DNA from: Rhodopseudomonas palustris
Lineage (GTDB): Bacteria > Pseudomonadota > Alphaproteobacteria > Rhizobiales > Xanthobacteraceae
Length of the DNA stretch: 64,000 nt
Assembly: GCF_003591005.1 (NCBI RefSeq)
Contig: NZ_QYYD01000008.1
Span: 62,001 to 126,000, forward strand
Direction of reading: 5' to 3'
The notes beneath the pieces are model-generated. The model saw only the letters and a program-made list of their open reading frames with translations, did no database searches and was not told the DNA's origin. Position numbers and translations under genes: made by a program. Below are positions 33,284-41,171 of the stretch, in pieces; position 1 is the first letter of the stretch; every line of letters begins with the position of its first letter.

Positions 33284-33904
33284 ATGACCCTGGCACTGCA
33301 AGCATCCAGCGATATCGCCTTCACCCCGGCCGTCAAGTCGATCCAGGCCCGCAAGGGCTCGCGCGAGGCCTATGCGCGGGTCGAGCGCCACGGCGGCTGG
33401 GCGACGACGATCGACGACAACCTCGCCGCCTTTCTCGCCGCGCAGACCAGCGTGCTGCTCGCCACCGCGAGCGCCGGCGGCCAGCCTTACGTCCAGCATC
33501 GCGGCGGCCCGGCCGGCTTCCTTCATGTGCTCGACGAGCACACGATCGGCTTCGCCGACTTCAAGGGCAACCAGCAGTTCATCACCCAGGGCAATCTGGC
33601 GGAGAACCCCAAGGCTTATCTGTTCGTGATCGACTACGCGCACCGCCGGCGCATCAAGATCTGGGGTCGCGCACGGGTGGTCGAGGACGACCCGGAGCTG
33701 ATCGCCCGGCTGATGCCGACGGACACCAAGGCGCGGCCCGAACAGGCGATCCTTTTCGAGGTCGAGGCCTGGGACAGCAATTGCCCGCAGCACATTCCGC
33801 AGAAATTCGACGCCGCCGATGTCGCCGCGGCGATCACTTCGCGGGACCTCCGGATCGCCGAGCTCGAAGCATTGCTCGAGGCCGCGACCAAGCCGCGCGA
33901 CTAG
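33284..33904 (+). CDS. pyridoxamine 5'-phosphate oxidase-fold protein
   Basis: A 206-residue flavin-binding split-barrel protein. The PPOX core spans about 45-165 (LAAQTSVLLATASAGGQPYV, RGGPAGFLHV, FADFKGNQQFITQGNL). The C-terminal ~35 residues are a helix with HIPQKFDAADV and a coiled-coil-like ending. Such proteins use FMN or F420 for redox chemistry on small molecules; this subgroup is not the vitamin B6 enzyme itself. A perfect AGGAGG sits five bases before the ATG, and it diverges from the LysR gene. Confidence 0.85.
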   Translation: MTLALQASSDIAFTPAVKSIQARKGSREAYARVERHGGWATTIDDNLAAFLAAQTSVLLATASAGGQPYVQHRGGPAGFLHVLDEHTIGFADFKGNQQFITQGNLAENPKAYLFVIDYAHRRRIKIWGRARVVEDDPELIARLMPTDTKARPEQAILFEVEAWDSNCPQHIPQKFDAADVAAAITSRDLRIAELEALLEAATKPRD

Positions 33905-33964
33905 CGATCCGCATCGCCCTCGCAGGCGGTTTGCTATCCTGGCGGTTCAGCCTAAACAGGCGGG

Positions 33965-34297
33965 ATGACGACACAAGCCGCAGCCGCCACAGCCAGCCCC
34001 TGCCAAAGCTGCGGCGCGTGCTGTGCGTATTCGGCCAACTGGCCGCGCTTTACGGTCGAGGACGACGCCGCGCTCGACGCGATCCCTGCGGAACTCGTCA
34101 ACACGCGGCTGTCCGGCATGAAGTGCGAGGGCGAACGCTGCTGCGCCCTCGCCGGGACGATCGGGGAGGCCACCGCCTGCACCATCTATGCGCTGCGGCC
34201 GGAAGTCTGCCGCGAGTGCCAGCCGGGCGATCCGGAATGCGCGATGGCCCGCCGTCGGCATGGCCTTCCGGCGCTGCCGGAATCGATCTCCGGCTAG
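33965..34297 (+). CDS. YkgJ-family cysteine-cluster protein
   Basis: A 110-residue protein with CQSCGACC (residues 13-20), KCEGERCC, CTIYALRPEVCREC and CAMARRRHG. This is the cysteine layout of the zinc/iron-chelating YkgJ family, whose function is not settled. Its stop shares the bases CTAG with the stop of the convergent gene at 34294, leaving no space for a terminator. Confidence 0.85.
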   Translation: MTTQAAAATASPCQSCGACCAYSANWPRFTVEDDAALDAIPAELVNTRLSGMKCEGERCCALAGTIGEATACTIYALRPEVCRECQPGDPECAMARRRHGLPALPESISG

Positions 34298-34731
34298 GCC
34301 AGCCCGGCCAGGCTCGGCTCGGGTTCCTGCTCCGCCTGTAGCGGAAGCTCATCATCGAGATCGTCATCGTCGAGCGGCGCCAGGCTCGACAACGGCGTGG
34401 TCGACAGCGTGATCGCCTTGCGATGGCTGTAATTGGCTGACGGCCGGTGGCGAGGCTTCGCTTCCTCCCGGGCCAGAGCCGCCAGCACGGAGCCGACCCG
34501 GCCACCATGGTGGATCAGATCGCGGACATCGCAGCTTGCGGCGATGGTGAGCGCCAGCGCGTGCAGATGCGCGCGGCGGTAGCAAAACAGAGCCAATTGG
34601 GCTCGAACGTCGGACGAGACACTTTCCACCAGGGCAGGCAGACCGTTCTCGTTGGCGCGATACATGGCGCCAAGGAGATCGTCCCGAACGGGACAGTGGT
34701 CGTTTTCGAAGGCTTCACGGCTCGACAACAT
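34294..34731 (-). CDS. conserved-looking protein of unknown function
   Basis: A 145-residue protein that I do not recognise. The first ~90 residues look helical (RDDLLGAMYRANENGLPALV, then VRAQLALFCYRRAHLHALAL) and the C-terminus is acidic (LDDDDLDDELPLQAEQEPEP). I chose the ATG at 34731, with GGAG seven bases upstream; an ATG at 34767 is in frame too. It has normal codon use for the window. It converges with the YkgJ-like gene and diverges from the phasin gene. Confidence 0.65.
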   Translation of the reverse strand: MLSSREAFENDHCPVRDDLLGAMYRANENGLPALVESVSSDVRAQLALFCYRRAHLHALALTIAASCDVRDLIHHGGRVGSVLAALAREEAKPRHRPSANYSHRKAITLSTTPLSSLAPLDDDDLDDELPLQAEQEPEPSLAGLA

Positions 34732-34851
34732 CGGCGTTTCTCCGAGGGCGACAACGATCGAGAGCATGCGATCGAAGTTGTTAATGAGCTCTTAACTATC
34801 CCTGTGGAACCGAGCGCACGGCTTTGCGCGATTCGCATGGAACGAAAACGC

Positions 34852-34884
34852 GATCACATTTTTTCCGATCGTCCTGTTGTGATC
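34852..34884. repeat. inverted repeat in the phasin leader
   Basis: GATCACA (34852-34858) and TGTGATC (34878-34884) are perfect 7-bp arms around a T-rich 19-base loop, 80 bp before the phasin start. It may be a regulator site or an RNA hairpin. Confidence 0.45.
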
Positions 34885-34963
34885 AGTGCGGCGTTTGGTT
34901 TGGCGTTAACCTCATCGTTGCCCGGTTCCAACAAGCCGCCTGCTGGTCACGATGGAGGATGCG

Positions 34964-35344
34964 ATGAGCGAACCCGTGACACTGTTCCCCAACATGATGG
35001 TCCACGATATCAAGGCGTTCGCCCCGGCCGGTGTGGCCTTCTGGCGAACCGAAGAAACCATTCTGGCCGGCATGAGGGAGTTTTCCGAAGGATGGTTCGA
35101 ACGCCGGCGACTCGGCACCCGTGCGGCGCTCGAAGCCGCCCAGCGGATCGGCCAGGCCGCCACCCCGCTCGATGCGCTGCGCGAGTATCAGGACTGGCTC
35201 AGCGGCGCGATGGCCCGCGTGCTGGAAGACGGGCTCGCATTCCAGCAGCAGTTCACCAAGGCCAACGCAAAGATCGCGTCGCGCCAATCACAGGCTGAGA
35301 CCCCGTCGCCCGGCGCTGGCGTGGAGGAGCGTCTCAGCGCCTGA
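34964..35344 (+). CDS. phasin-family protein
   Basis: A 126-residue, mostly helical amphipathic protein. The pattern (AFWRTEETILAGMREFSEGW, then EAAQRIGQAATPLDALREYQ, then MARVLEDGLAFQQQFTKANA) matches short phasins, which coat polyhydroxyalkanoate granules. GGAGG lies five bases before the ATG. An upstream ATG (34952) overlaps that ribosome site and was rejected. No PHA synthase or depolymerase gene is in the window. Confidence 0.75.
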   Translation: MSEPVTLFPNMMVHDIKAFAPAGVAFWRTEETILAGMREFSEGWFERRRLGTRAALEAAQRIGQAATPLDALREYQDWLSGAMARVLEDGLAFQQQFTKANAKIASRQSQAETPSPGAGVEERLSA

Positions 35345-35380
35345 GACGACGAGCAGCGCCTGTCCTCATGGATTGGTGGA

Positions 35381-35462
35381 GTCATCCCGCCAAGACGAGC
35401 TGCGCCGGCTTTGGCCTTGAACGGCGAGATTCCGGGTTCGCGCAACGGCGCGCGCCCCGAAG
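35381..35462. repeat. decayed family B palindromic repeat
   Basis: Only the right arm (GAGATTCCGGGTTCGCG...GCGCGCCCCGAA) is clear; the left arm (GTCATCCCGC) is mostly lost. It lies between the phasin and DUF3307 genes. Confidence 0.55.
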
Positions 35463-35488
35463 GCCACCGCTGATGCGAGCTCATCCGA

Positions 35489-35878
35489 TCAGGGATTGGC
35501 GGCGAGCAGCACCGACAGGCCGAAGCCTGTAAGGTGATGCAGGGCCTGGTCGGTGCCGATCAGCCACCAGAACCAGCGCGACTCCGGCGTGATGTTGTAG
35601 GTCGCGACGCAGAACCCCTTGGCGCGATCGATCGCGAGATGAATCGCAAAATCGATCAGGCCGACGAACCAATAGCGCGGCGCCACAACCAGCATCAGCG
35701 CGGTGGTCAACAGCAGATGCACGCCGCAATGCGCCAGCAACGGCAGCGCCCAGCCGGTCTTCTGGTCCTTGCCGAGCGCCATCCATTTGTTCTGCAGATA
35801 GAAATCGGCGAACACATGCTTGATCGTGAGCGCGAGCATCCATCCGACGAGCGCACCAACGGAAACCGTCGACGACAT
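35489..35878 (-). CDS. DUF3307-like membrane protein
   Basis: A 129-residue protein with three or four membrane helices (VSVGALVGWMLALTIKHVFA, GVHLLLTTALMLVV, WFVGLIDFAIHLAID, ending LTGFGLSVLLAA). The DFYLQNKWM segment and a conserved His-rich helix (LLAHCGVHLLL) recall the DUF3307 family. The function is unknown. The start is uncertain: ATG at 35878 or GTG at 35932, neither with a ribosome site. The ~230 bp upstream to 36110 hold nothing I can assign. Confidence 0.68.
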   Translation of the reverse strand: MSSTVSVGALVGWMLALTIKHVFADFYLQNKWMALGKDQKTGWALPLLAHCGVHLLLTTALMLVVAPRYWFVGLIDFAIHLAIDRAKGFCVATYNITPESRWFWWLIGTDQALHHLTGFGLSVLLAANP

Positions 35879-36110
35879 GTGGGGAAGGATCAAGCTCACG
35901 CCCTTTGCTGGGCCCGGGGGAAGCGTCGACACGTCAACGGCTTTGCGCCGTCAGGCTCGATCCGACATTCCGCGCGGGCGCGAAGCACCTCGCCGGTCAA
36001 CGACCGTGATGGCTTTATGACATCTTCGGTTCCGGAATGCACGCGGGGGAAAGTCCGAGGCGGGATGCGGGGCGGCTTTATTGTGCGCGGCCGTGCGGCT
36101 TTGCTCGCGA

Positions 36111-37001
36111 TCATCGCGTCGGCACCGATCCCTCAACCGCGGTTGCGTCGCCACCGTCACGGATCGCCGCGAGGCAGCGCTTGAGCGCAGTCTGCCGCCG
36201 GTCCGGCACCGCGGCGGCGCGCGCTTCGGCGATCGCCGCCGGCAGATCATCCACCGCCAATGTGCCGGCGAACACCGGCTTGACCAGGCTGTCGATGATC
36301 AGCGTCCAGTTGGCCAGGCCGTAGCGGTAGGCGTCGCCATAGCCGCCGATCATCGTGGCGCTCTGCACCACGGCCCACACCGCCTCCGGCCGTTTGGCGA
36401 GGCAGCGGTCGATCATGTGCAGCCAGCGCTCCACGAAGGTCCGCTCCTGCGCGTAGCGGATCGACAGCATCCGCCAGCGCCGCAGCCAGGCCTCCATCCG
36501 CAGCCGGCGGATGCCGAGCCAGTCGGTGGCGTTGAACCGCATCTTGAGGTGGATATGCTGCCAGCCCAATGCGCCCAGCAGCCTGAGGAGCGGCCGCGCC
36601 AGCACCACCGGCAGCGCCGATACCCATTCGTCCATCCGAAACCGGCATTTGCGGTCGACGCGGACCCTGGCGACTCCGTCCGGTCCGATCCTCGCTTCGA
36701 TCAACGCCAGCTGCGCCAGCCTGAACGGATCCTCATAGGTCATCCGCGCCAGCATCAGCCGGGCGATTTCGTGAAGCAGGTCTTCGTCGACGTCCGGCCG
36801 CCGCGCGAAGCGCGCGATCCGCTCGAGATACAGCAATGCGTGGCGGCGGCCCTGATACACCACGAGCTGCTCGACGGCGTCGCTGACCAGCGCCTGCATC
36901 GCCGGCGACAGCCCGGCCGGCAGCTGCAAAGCGACAACGCGGTCGCGCTCGCCGATGATCTCGGCGAGCGTGGACCGCATCGCATCGACATAGCCGACCA
37001 T
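36111..37001 (-). CDS. stand-alone DUF6537-like protein (IorB C-terminal-type domain)
   Basis: A 296-residue soluble protein. From about residue 45 it follows the pattern I remember from the C-terminal DUF6537 region of indolepyruvate oxidoreductase subunits: VVYQGRRHALLYLERIARF, then EIARLMLARMTYEDPFRLAQ, ARPLLRLLGALG, and IGGYGDAYRYGLANW. No pyruvate-oxidoreductase catalytic domain or iron-sulphur motif is present, so this is the domain alone. It lies 15 bp downstream of the cNMP-binding membrane protein and is surely cotranscribed. The assignment is from memory of motifs, so moderate. The function is unknown. Confidence 0.6.
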   Translation of the reverse strand: MVGYVDAMRSTLAEIIGERDRVVALQLPAGLSPAMQALVSDAVEQLVVYQGRRHALLYLERIARFARRPDVDEDLLHEIARLMLARMTYEDPFRLAQLALIEARIGPDGVARVRVDRKCRFRMDEWVSALPVVLARPLLRLLGALGWQHIHLKMRFNATDWLGIRRLRMEAWLRRWRMLSIRYAQERTFVERWLHMIDRCLAKRPEAVWAVVQSATMIGGYGDAYRYGLANWTLIIDSLVKPVFAGTLAVDDLPAAIAEARAAAVPDRRQTALKRCLAAIRDGGDATAVEGSVPTR

Positions 37002-37016
37002 CGCTGCCCCTCGCCG

Positions 37017-37691
37017 CTACGCCGTCTCGCTCGCGACTTCGACCGGCACCGGCAGATGCGCCTGCGCCAGCCGGGCTTCCAGCGTCTCGATGTTCTGGAA
37101 CAGCCGCGCGCTGGCGAGCCGCAGGAAGTAGAAGCCGAACTCCGGATTCTGAACGTACAGCTCCTCGACCTGACGATAGCTGACGCCGAGCACCATGCCG
37201 GACTCGATGCATTCCAGGGTCTGGGTCCGGGTGTTCGACGGCGACAGCATGCCGAGCTCGCCGACGATGGCGCCGACCGGCAGCTCGATGCCGGACTCGA
37301 CCAGGCGGAAGCGGCCGCTGACGATGTAGTACATGTGCTCGGCCTTCTCGTCCTTGTAGAAGATCTCCTCGCCGGCCTGGCACTGCCGCTTGGTCATGAA
37401 CGGCTTCAGCCACTCCATCGACAGGTCGCTGTTCACCGACTTCTTCACGTCGCGGACCAGTTGCAGCATCTGCTGCAGCCGCCAGACATTGACCGGCAGC
37501 AGCACGGCGTGCAGCGCCATGGTCGGGTAGTTGTGGGTCGGGATCGAGATCGCGATCAGCAGCACGTTGGCCAGGATGCCGAAAACGCGCAGCGGGATCA
37601 TCGTCCGCATCGTGGCGGTGGCGACCACGAAGATGGTGGCAAACACACTGCCGGCCATGCCGGCATGCTGGGCGATGTGGGACATATCCAT
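37017..37691 (-). CDS. membrane-anchored cyclic-nucleotide-binding-domain protein
   Basis: A 224-residue protein. Residues ~10-65 hold two or three membrane helices (AGSVFATIFVVATATM, VFGILANVLLIAISI, MALHAVLLPVNVW). A linker helix and a cNMP-binding beta-roll follow (about 105-200: GEEIFYKDEKAEHMYYIVSG, PVGAIVGELGMLSPSNTRTQ). The order of helices then CNB domain resembles Popeye proteins, not a channel or Crp. No DNA-binding domain or enzyme domain follows. The frame is open to 38279, but the segment beyond 37691 is non-coding in character. It is the first gene of a pair with the DUF6537-like gene. Confidence 0.78.
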   Translation of the reverse strand: MDMSHIAQHAGMAGSVFATIFVVATATMRTMIPLRVFGILANVLLIAISIPTHNYPTMALHAVLLPVNVWRLQQMLQLVRDVKKSVNSDLSMEWLKPFMTKRQCQAGEEIFYKDEKAEHMYYIVSGRFRLVESGIELPVGAIVGELGMLSPSNTRTQTLECIESGMVLGVSYRQVEELYVQNPEFGFYFLRLASARLFQNIETLEARLAQAHLPVPVEVASETA

Positions 37692-37950
37692 GAGGCCAAC
37701 CCGTGTTCGCGAAGCTGATCGAACCGACGACATCCAGCGCGCGGCGCCGAACCGCCGCTGCGCGCGTCTGGCATACACGTTGGAACGAACGGGATTATAA
37801 ACAATCCACCACCCGGAACGCCACCGCTGCCACGGCCGGCCGCGGCGAGCTCGCAAATCATTGACGGCAGGGGCCGCCCGCGGGCAGTTTGCCGCGCCCG
37901 CCGCCCGTCGTGTTGCAAGACTGCCACCTCGCCTTCCGGAGATACGCCCG

Positions 37951-38733
37951 ATGTCGGACGCCGATAGCGCCAGCCCGCCCGTTCTCAGCATCGACGGCCC
38001 ACGCGCCACGATCCGGTTGAACCGGCCGCACCATTTGAACCGGCTGCTGGCCGACGACCTCGCCGCCCTGCTCGAGCAATTTGCGCAGATCGACGCCGAT
38101 CGAGCGGTCCGCGTGCTGGTGCTGACCGGAACCGGGCGCGCGTTTTCGGGCGGGTTCGATCTCGAGGAGATCTCCGCCCGCGCCAGCTGCGAGACCGAGA
38201 GCGACTCCTCCGCCGCGGTGTTCGGCGCCGTGGTCGATCGTCTCGAGGAGCTGCGGGTGCCGACGATCTGCCGGCTCAACGGCGGCGTCTATGGCGGGGC
38301 GACCGATCTGGCGCTGGCCTGCGACTTCCGCATCGGCGCCAACAGCGCCGAGATGTTCATGCCGGCGGCGCGGCTCGGGCTGCATTACTATCCAAGCGGC
38401 ATCAAGCGCTACGTCACGAGGCTCGGCGTCGACAATGCCAAGAGGCTGTTCCTGACCGCGCAGCGGATTGACGCCCGCGAAATGCTGCGGATCGGTTACC
38501 TGACCCAGATGGTGCCGATGGACCGGCTCGACCCAGAAGTCGACGCGCTGGCAACGACACTGGCCGGCCACGCGCCAGATGCCGTTGCCGGCATGAAACG
38601 CGCCATCAACGAATTCGCCCGGCAGACGTTCGACGAACAAGCCGCCGACGCCCGCTCCCGCGCCTCGATGCGCAGCGACGAGATCAAGGAAGGCATCGCG
38701 GCGTTCAAGGAAAAACGCGCGCCGAAGTTTTGA
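37951..38733 (+). CDS. enoyl-CoA hydratase/isomerase-family protein
   Basis: A 260-residue crotonase-fold protein with the oxyanion-hole segments VLVLTGTGRAFSGGFDLEEI and RLNGGVYGGATDLALACDFR. The usual catalytic glutamate after the second loop is not obvious (RLGLHYYPSGIKRYV), so the reaction could be isomerisation, hydrolysis or another crotonase chemistry. GGAG lies nine bases before the chosen ATG at 37951. It stands alone, flanked by a family B repeat, and diverges from the cNMP gene. Confidence 0.85.
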   Translation: MSDADSASPPVLSIDGPRATIRLNRPHHLNRLLADDLAALLEQFAQIDADRAVRVLVLTGTGRAFSGGFDLEEISARASCETESDSSAAVFGAVVDRLEELRVPTICRLNGGVYGGATDLALACDFRIGANSAEMFMPAARLGLHYYPSGIKRYVTRLGVDNAKRLFLTAQRIDAREMLRIGYLTQMVPMDRLDPEVDALATTLAGHAPDAVAGMKRAINEFARQTFDEQAADARSRASMRSDEIKEGIAAFKEKRAPKF

Positions 38734-38757
38734 CGACTTGGCGCTAACCTAACTTTT

Positions 38758-38900
38758 GTCATTCCGGGGCGCGCGAAGCACGAGCCCGGAATCCATATTC
38801 TCAGTGCTCGCGTCAAGGCAGAGCGATGCAACGTCGTATCCACAAAGAAGCGTCAGGGACTATAGATTCCGGGCTCGCGCTGCGCGCGCCCCGGAATGAC
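38758..38900. repeat. palindromic intergenic repeat, family B copy 4
   Basis: GTCATTCCGGGGCGCGCGAAG...CCCGGAATCCATA facing ATAGATTCCGGGCTCGC...GCGCCCCGGAATGAC, with an 80-base middle, between convergent genes. Confidence 0.87.
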
Positions 38901-38940
38901 GGGGAGAGGTTGTGCGCCGCCTCAACCATCGTCGCGCCCC

Positions 38941-39636
38941 TCACTCCACGAACGTCGCCACCTCGCCGAGCGCGGCGCGGTTCGTGCGGTAGCTGTTGGC
39001 CTTGTGCTCGGCGTCGGCATAGCCGAACGAGATGCCGCAGACGACGCGGCGGTCGTCGCCGAGTCCGAAATGCTGGCGCACCAGGCCGGCATGAAAAGCC
39101 AGCGCCGCCTGCGGCACGGTGGCGATGCCGAGCGCCTGGGCGGCGAGCATGAACGAGGTGACGTAGCCGCCGCAATCGACCGCGCCGTAGATGCCGAGCG
39201 CTTCGTCGGTGGTGATGATCGCGACGTGCGGCGCGCCGAAGAAGTTGAAATTCTCCAGCGCCTGCTTGGCGGCGGCGGCCTTGTCGCCGCGGGCAATGCC
39301 GACCGCGTTGTAAAGCTGAAAGCCGCTCTCGCGGCGGCGGTCGAGATAGACGCCGCGATACTCGCGCGGAAATTCGAAATCGCCCGACATCGGCGCGCCG
39401 CCGGCCGCGGCCGGATAGATCGCGTCACGAAACTTCGTGGTCGCCTCGCCCGACGTGATCACCACCTGCCACGGCTGGCTGTTGCACCACGAAGCCGTCT
39501 TCTGCGCCGCGCCAAGAATCCGCTCGATCGTGGCGCGCGGCACCGGGTCGGACTTGAAGCCACGGCACGAATAGCGCGCCGCCATCAGGTCTTCGAGGAC
39601 GTCGATGGGGGCGGCGGAAGTAAGCGCGTCGGTCAT
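38941..39636 (-). CDS. nitroreductase-family flavoprotein
   Basis: A 231-residue FMN-binding protein: ARYSCRGFKSDPV at the N-terminus (phosphate-binding Arg/Ser), then KTASWCNSQPWQVVI, and AAQALGIATVPQAAL in the core. It reduces nitro compounds, quinones or enones with NAD(P)H; the natural substrate is unknown. It is downstream of the acyl-CoA dehydrogenase genes on the same strand, past a family B repeat. Confidence 0.88.
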   Translation of the reverse strand: MTDALTSAAPIDVLEDLMAARYSCRGFKSDPVPRATIERILGAAQKTASWCNSQPWQVVITSGEATTKFRDAIYPAAAGGAPMSGDFEFPREYRGVYLDRRRESGFQLYNAVGIARGDKAAAAKQALENFNFFGAPHVAIITTDEALGIYGAVDCGGYVTSFMLAAQALGIATVPQAALAFHAGLVRQHFGLGDDRRVVCGISFGYADAEHKANSYRTNRAALGEVATFVE

Positions 39637-39659
39637 GATGGCCTCATTGCTTGATGGTC

Positions 39660-39779
39660 GTCATTCCGGGGCGCGCGCAGCGCGAACCCGAGATCTGAAC
39701 GCATACGGCGTAGCATTCATTGTCAACAACTGCGGGATTCCGGGTTCGCGCCAGCTTCGCAGGCGCGCCCCGGAATGAC
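39660..39779. repeat. palindromic intergenic repeat, family B copy 5
   Basis: GTCATTCCGGGGCGCGCGCAG...CGAACCCG facing GGGATTCCGGGTTCGCG...GCGCCCCGGAATGAC, between the nitroreductase gene and acyl-CoA dehydrogenase 1. Confidence 0.87.
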
Positions 39780-39811
39780 ATCGCAGATGGCAAGGAAGCG
39801 CACTTGCTTCC

Positions 39812-41056
39812 TCACCGCCCCCTGGTCGGGATCTTGTTGAACGGCACGTCCTTGTCCACCCGGATATCGCCCGGCAAACCCAGCACGCGTTCGGCGATAA
39901 TGTTGCGCAGGATCTCGTCGGTGCCCCCGGCGATGCGCATCGACGGCGAGCCGAGCAGCATCGCCTGGAAGCTGCCGCCGGCTTCGGCCTCGGCCGGATC
40001 GGTCAGCACGCCCGCGGCGCCTTCAAGGTCCATCGCAAACGCCGCGATGTCCTGCAGCATCGGGCCGGCGACCAGCTTGCCGATCGAATTCTCCGGCCCC
40101 GGCCGCTCGCCCTTCGACAGCGCCGAGATCGAACGATACGACGTGTACTTCAGGCCGCTGGCCTTGACCGCCCAGTTCGCCAGCTTGCTGCGCACCGCCG
40201 GATCGTCGATCGCCGGGCCGTCGTCGGTGACGAAGTCATTGCAGAACGCAAAAATTTCCGGGAAGCCGGTGGCGAGCCGCGCGCCGATCGACATCCGCTC
40301 GTTCATCAGCGTGGTCAGCGACACGTTCCAGCCGTCGCCGACCGCGCCAAGCCGCTGGCTGTCGGGAATGCGCACGTTGGTGAAGAACACCTCGTTGAAT
40401 TCCTGCATGCCGTTGGCCTGCTTGATCGGCTTGACCTCGACGCCGGGGCTCTTCATGTCCAGGAAGAACATGGTGAGGCCCTTGTGCTTGGGCACGTTCG
40501 GGTCGGTGCGGGTGATCAAGAGACCGTAGTCCGAGTAGTGCGCGCCCGAGGTCCAGATCTTCTGGCCGTTGATGATCCAGTCGTCGCCGTCCTTCTCGGC
40601 ACGGGTGCGCAGGCCCGCAACGTCGGAGCCGCCCGCCGGCTCGGAAAACAGCTGGCACCAGATGTTTTCGCCCGAGGCGAGCTTCGGCAGGTACTTGCGT
40701 TTGTCGTCCTCGCCGCCATAGGCCATCACGGTCGGGCCGCACATGCCCTCGCCGATCTGGAACGGCTGCGTGAGCTTGCCGTAGACGCCCTCTTCCTGCT
40801 GCCAGATCACCTTCTCGATCGGCGTGGCGCCGCGGCCGCCGTATTCCTGCGGCCAGGTCAGGCACGACCAGCCGCCCTCGGCCTTCTTCTTCTGCCAAGC
40901 CTTGCCGACCTCGACGATGTCGGCGTTCTTCAGGCTGATGCGGCCGATCCCGGACTTCGCCAGTTCCTGCTCGTATTGCTTCGGCGCGTTGGCGTCGATC
41001 CACGCGCGCGCCTTGGCGCGAAACTCGGCTTCCTGCGGGGTATCGTCGAAATTCAT
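39812..41056 (-). CDS. acyl-CoA dehydrogenase 1 (tandem paralog)
   Basis: A 414-residue FAD enzyme that introduces a 2,3 double bond into an acyl-CoA. Family marks are WCQLFSEPAGGSDVAGLRTR, WIINGQKIWTSGAHYSDYG and GGTDEILRNIIAERVLGLPG. It is very close to the next gene upstream: by eye about three quarters of residues are identical and the first 28 are the same. GAGAGG precedes the ATG. The frame stays open to 41353 through a family C repeat, but the shared start with its paralog fixes 41056. The substrate is unknown. Confidence 0.92.
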   Translation of the reverse strand: MNFDDTPQEAEFRAKARAWIDANAPKQYEQELAKSGIGRISLKNADIVEVGKAWQKKKAEGGWSCLTWPQEYGGRGATPIEKVIWQQEEGVYGKLTQPFQIGEGMCGPTVMAYGGEDDKRKYLPKLASGENIWCQLFSEPAGGSDVAGLRTRAEKDGDDWIINGQKIWTSGAHYSDYGLLITRTDPNVPKHKGLTMFFLDMKSPGVEVKPIKQANGMQEFNEVFFTNVRIPDSQRLGAVGDGWNVSLTTLMNERMSIGARLATGFPEIFAFCNDFVTDDGPAIDDPAVRSKLANWAVKASGLKYTSYRSISALSKGERPGPENSIGKLVAGPMLQDIAAFAMDLEGAAGVLTDPAEAEAGGSFQAMLLGSPSMRIAGGTDEILRNIIAERVLGLPGDIRVDKDVPFNKIPTRGR

Positions 41057-41084
41057 CTCGGCCTCTCGTTCTGATCTCAGCGCC

Positions 41085-41167
41085 GTAGGATGGGTTGAGC
41101 CCTTGCGAAACCCATCAACGACGCACTTTGCTAAATGATGGGTTTCGCTGCGCTCAACCCATCCTAC
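41085..41167. repeat. palindromic intergenic repeat, family C copy 2
   Basis: GTAGGATGGGTTGAGCCC...GAAACCCATC facing GATGGGTTTCGCTGCGCTC...CCATCCTAC, between acyl-CoA dehydrogenases 1 and 2. Confidence 0.92.
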
Positions 41168-41171
41168 GTTG

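Noticed and set aside
37692-38279. Upstream extension of the cNMP protein
   Set aside because: It overlaps the divergent enoyl-CoA hydratase-like gene and is Arg/Ser-rich shadow sequence.
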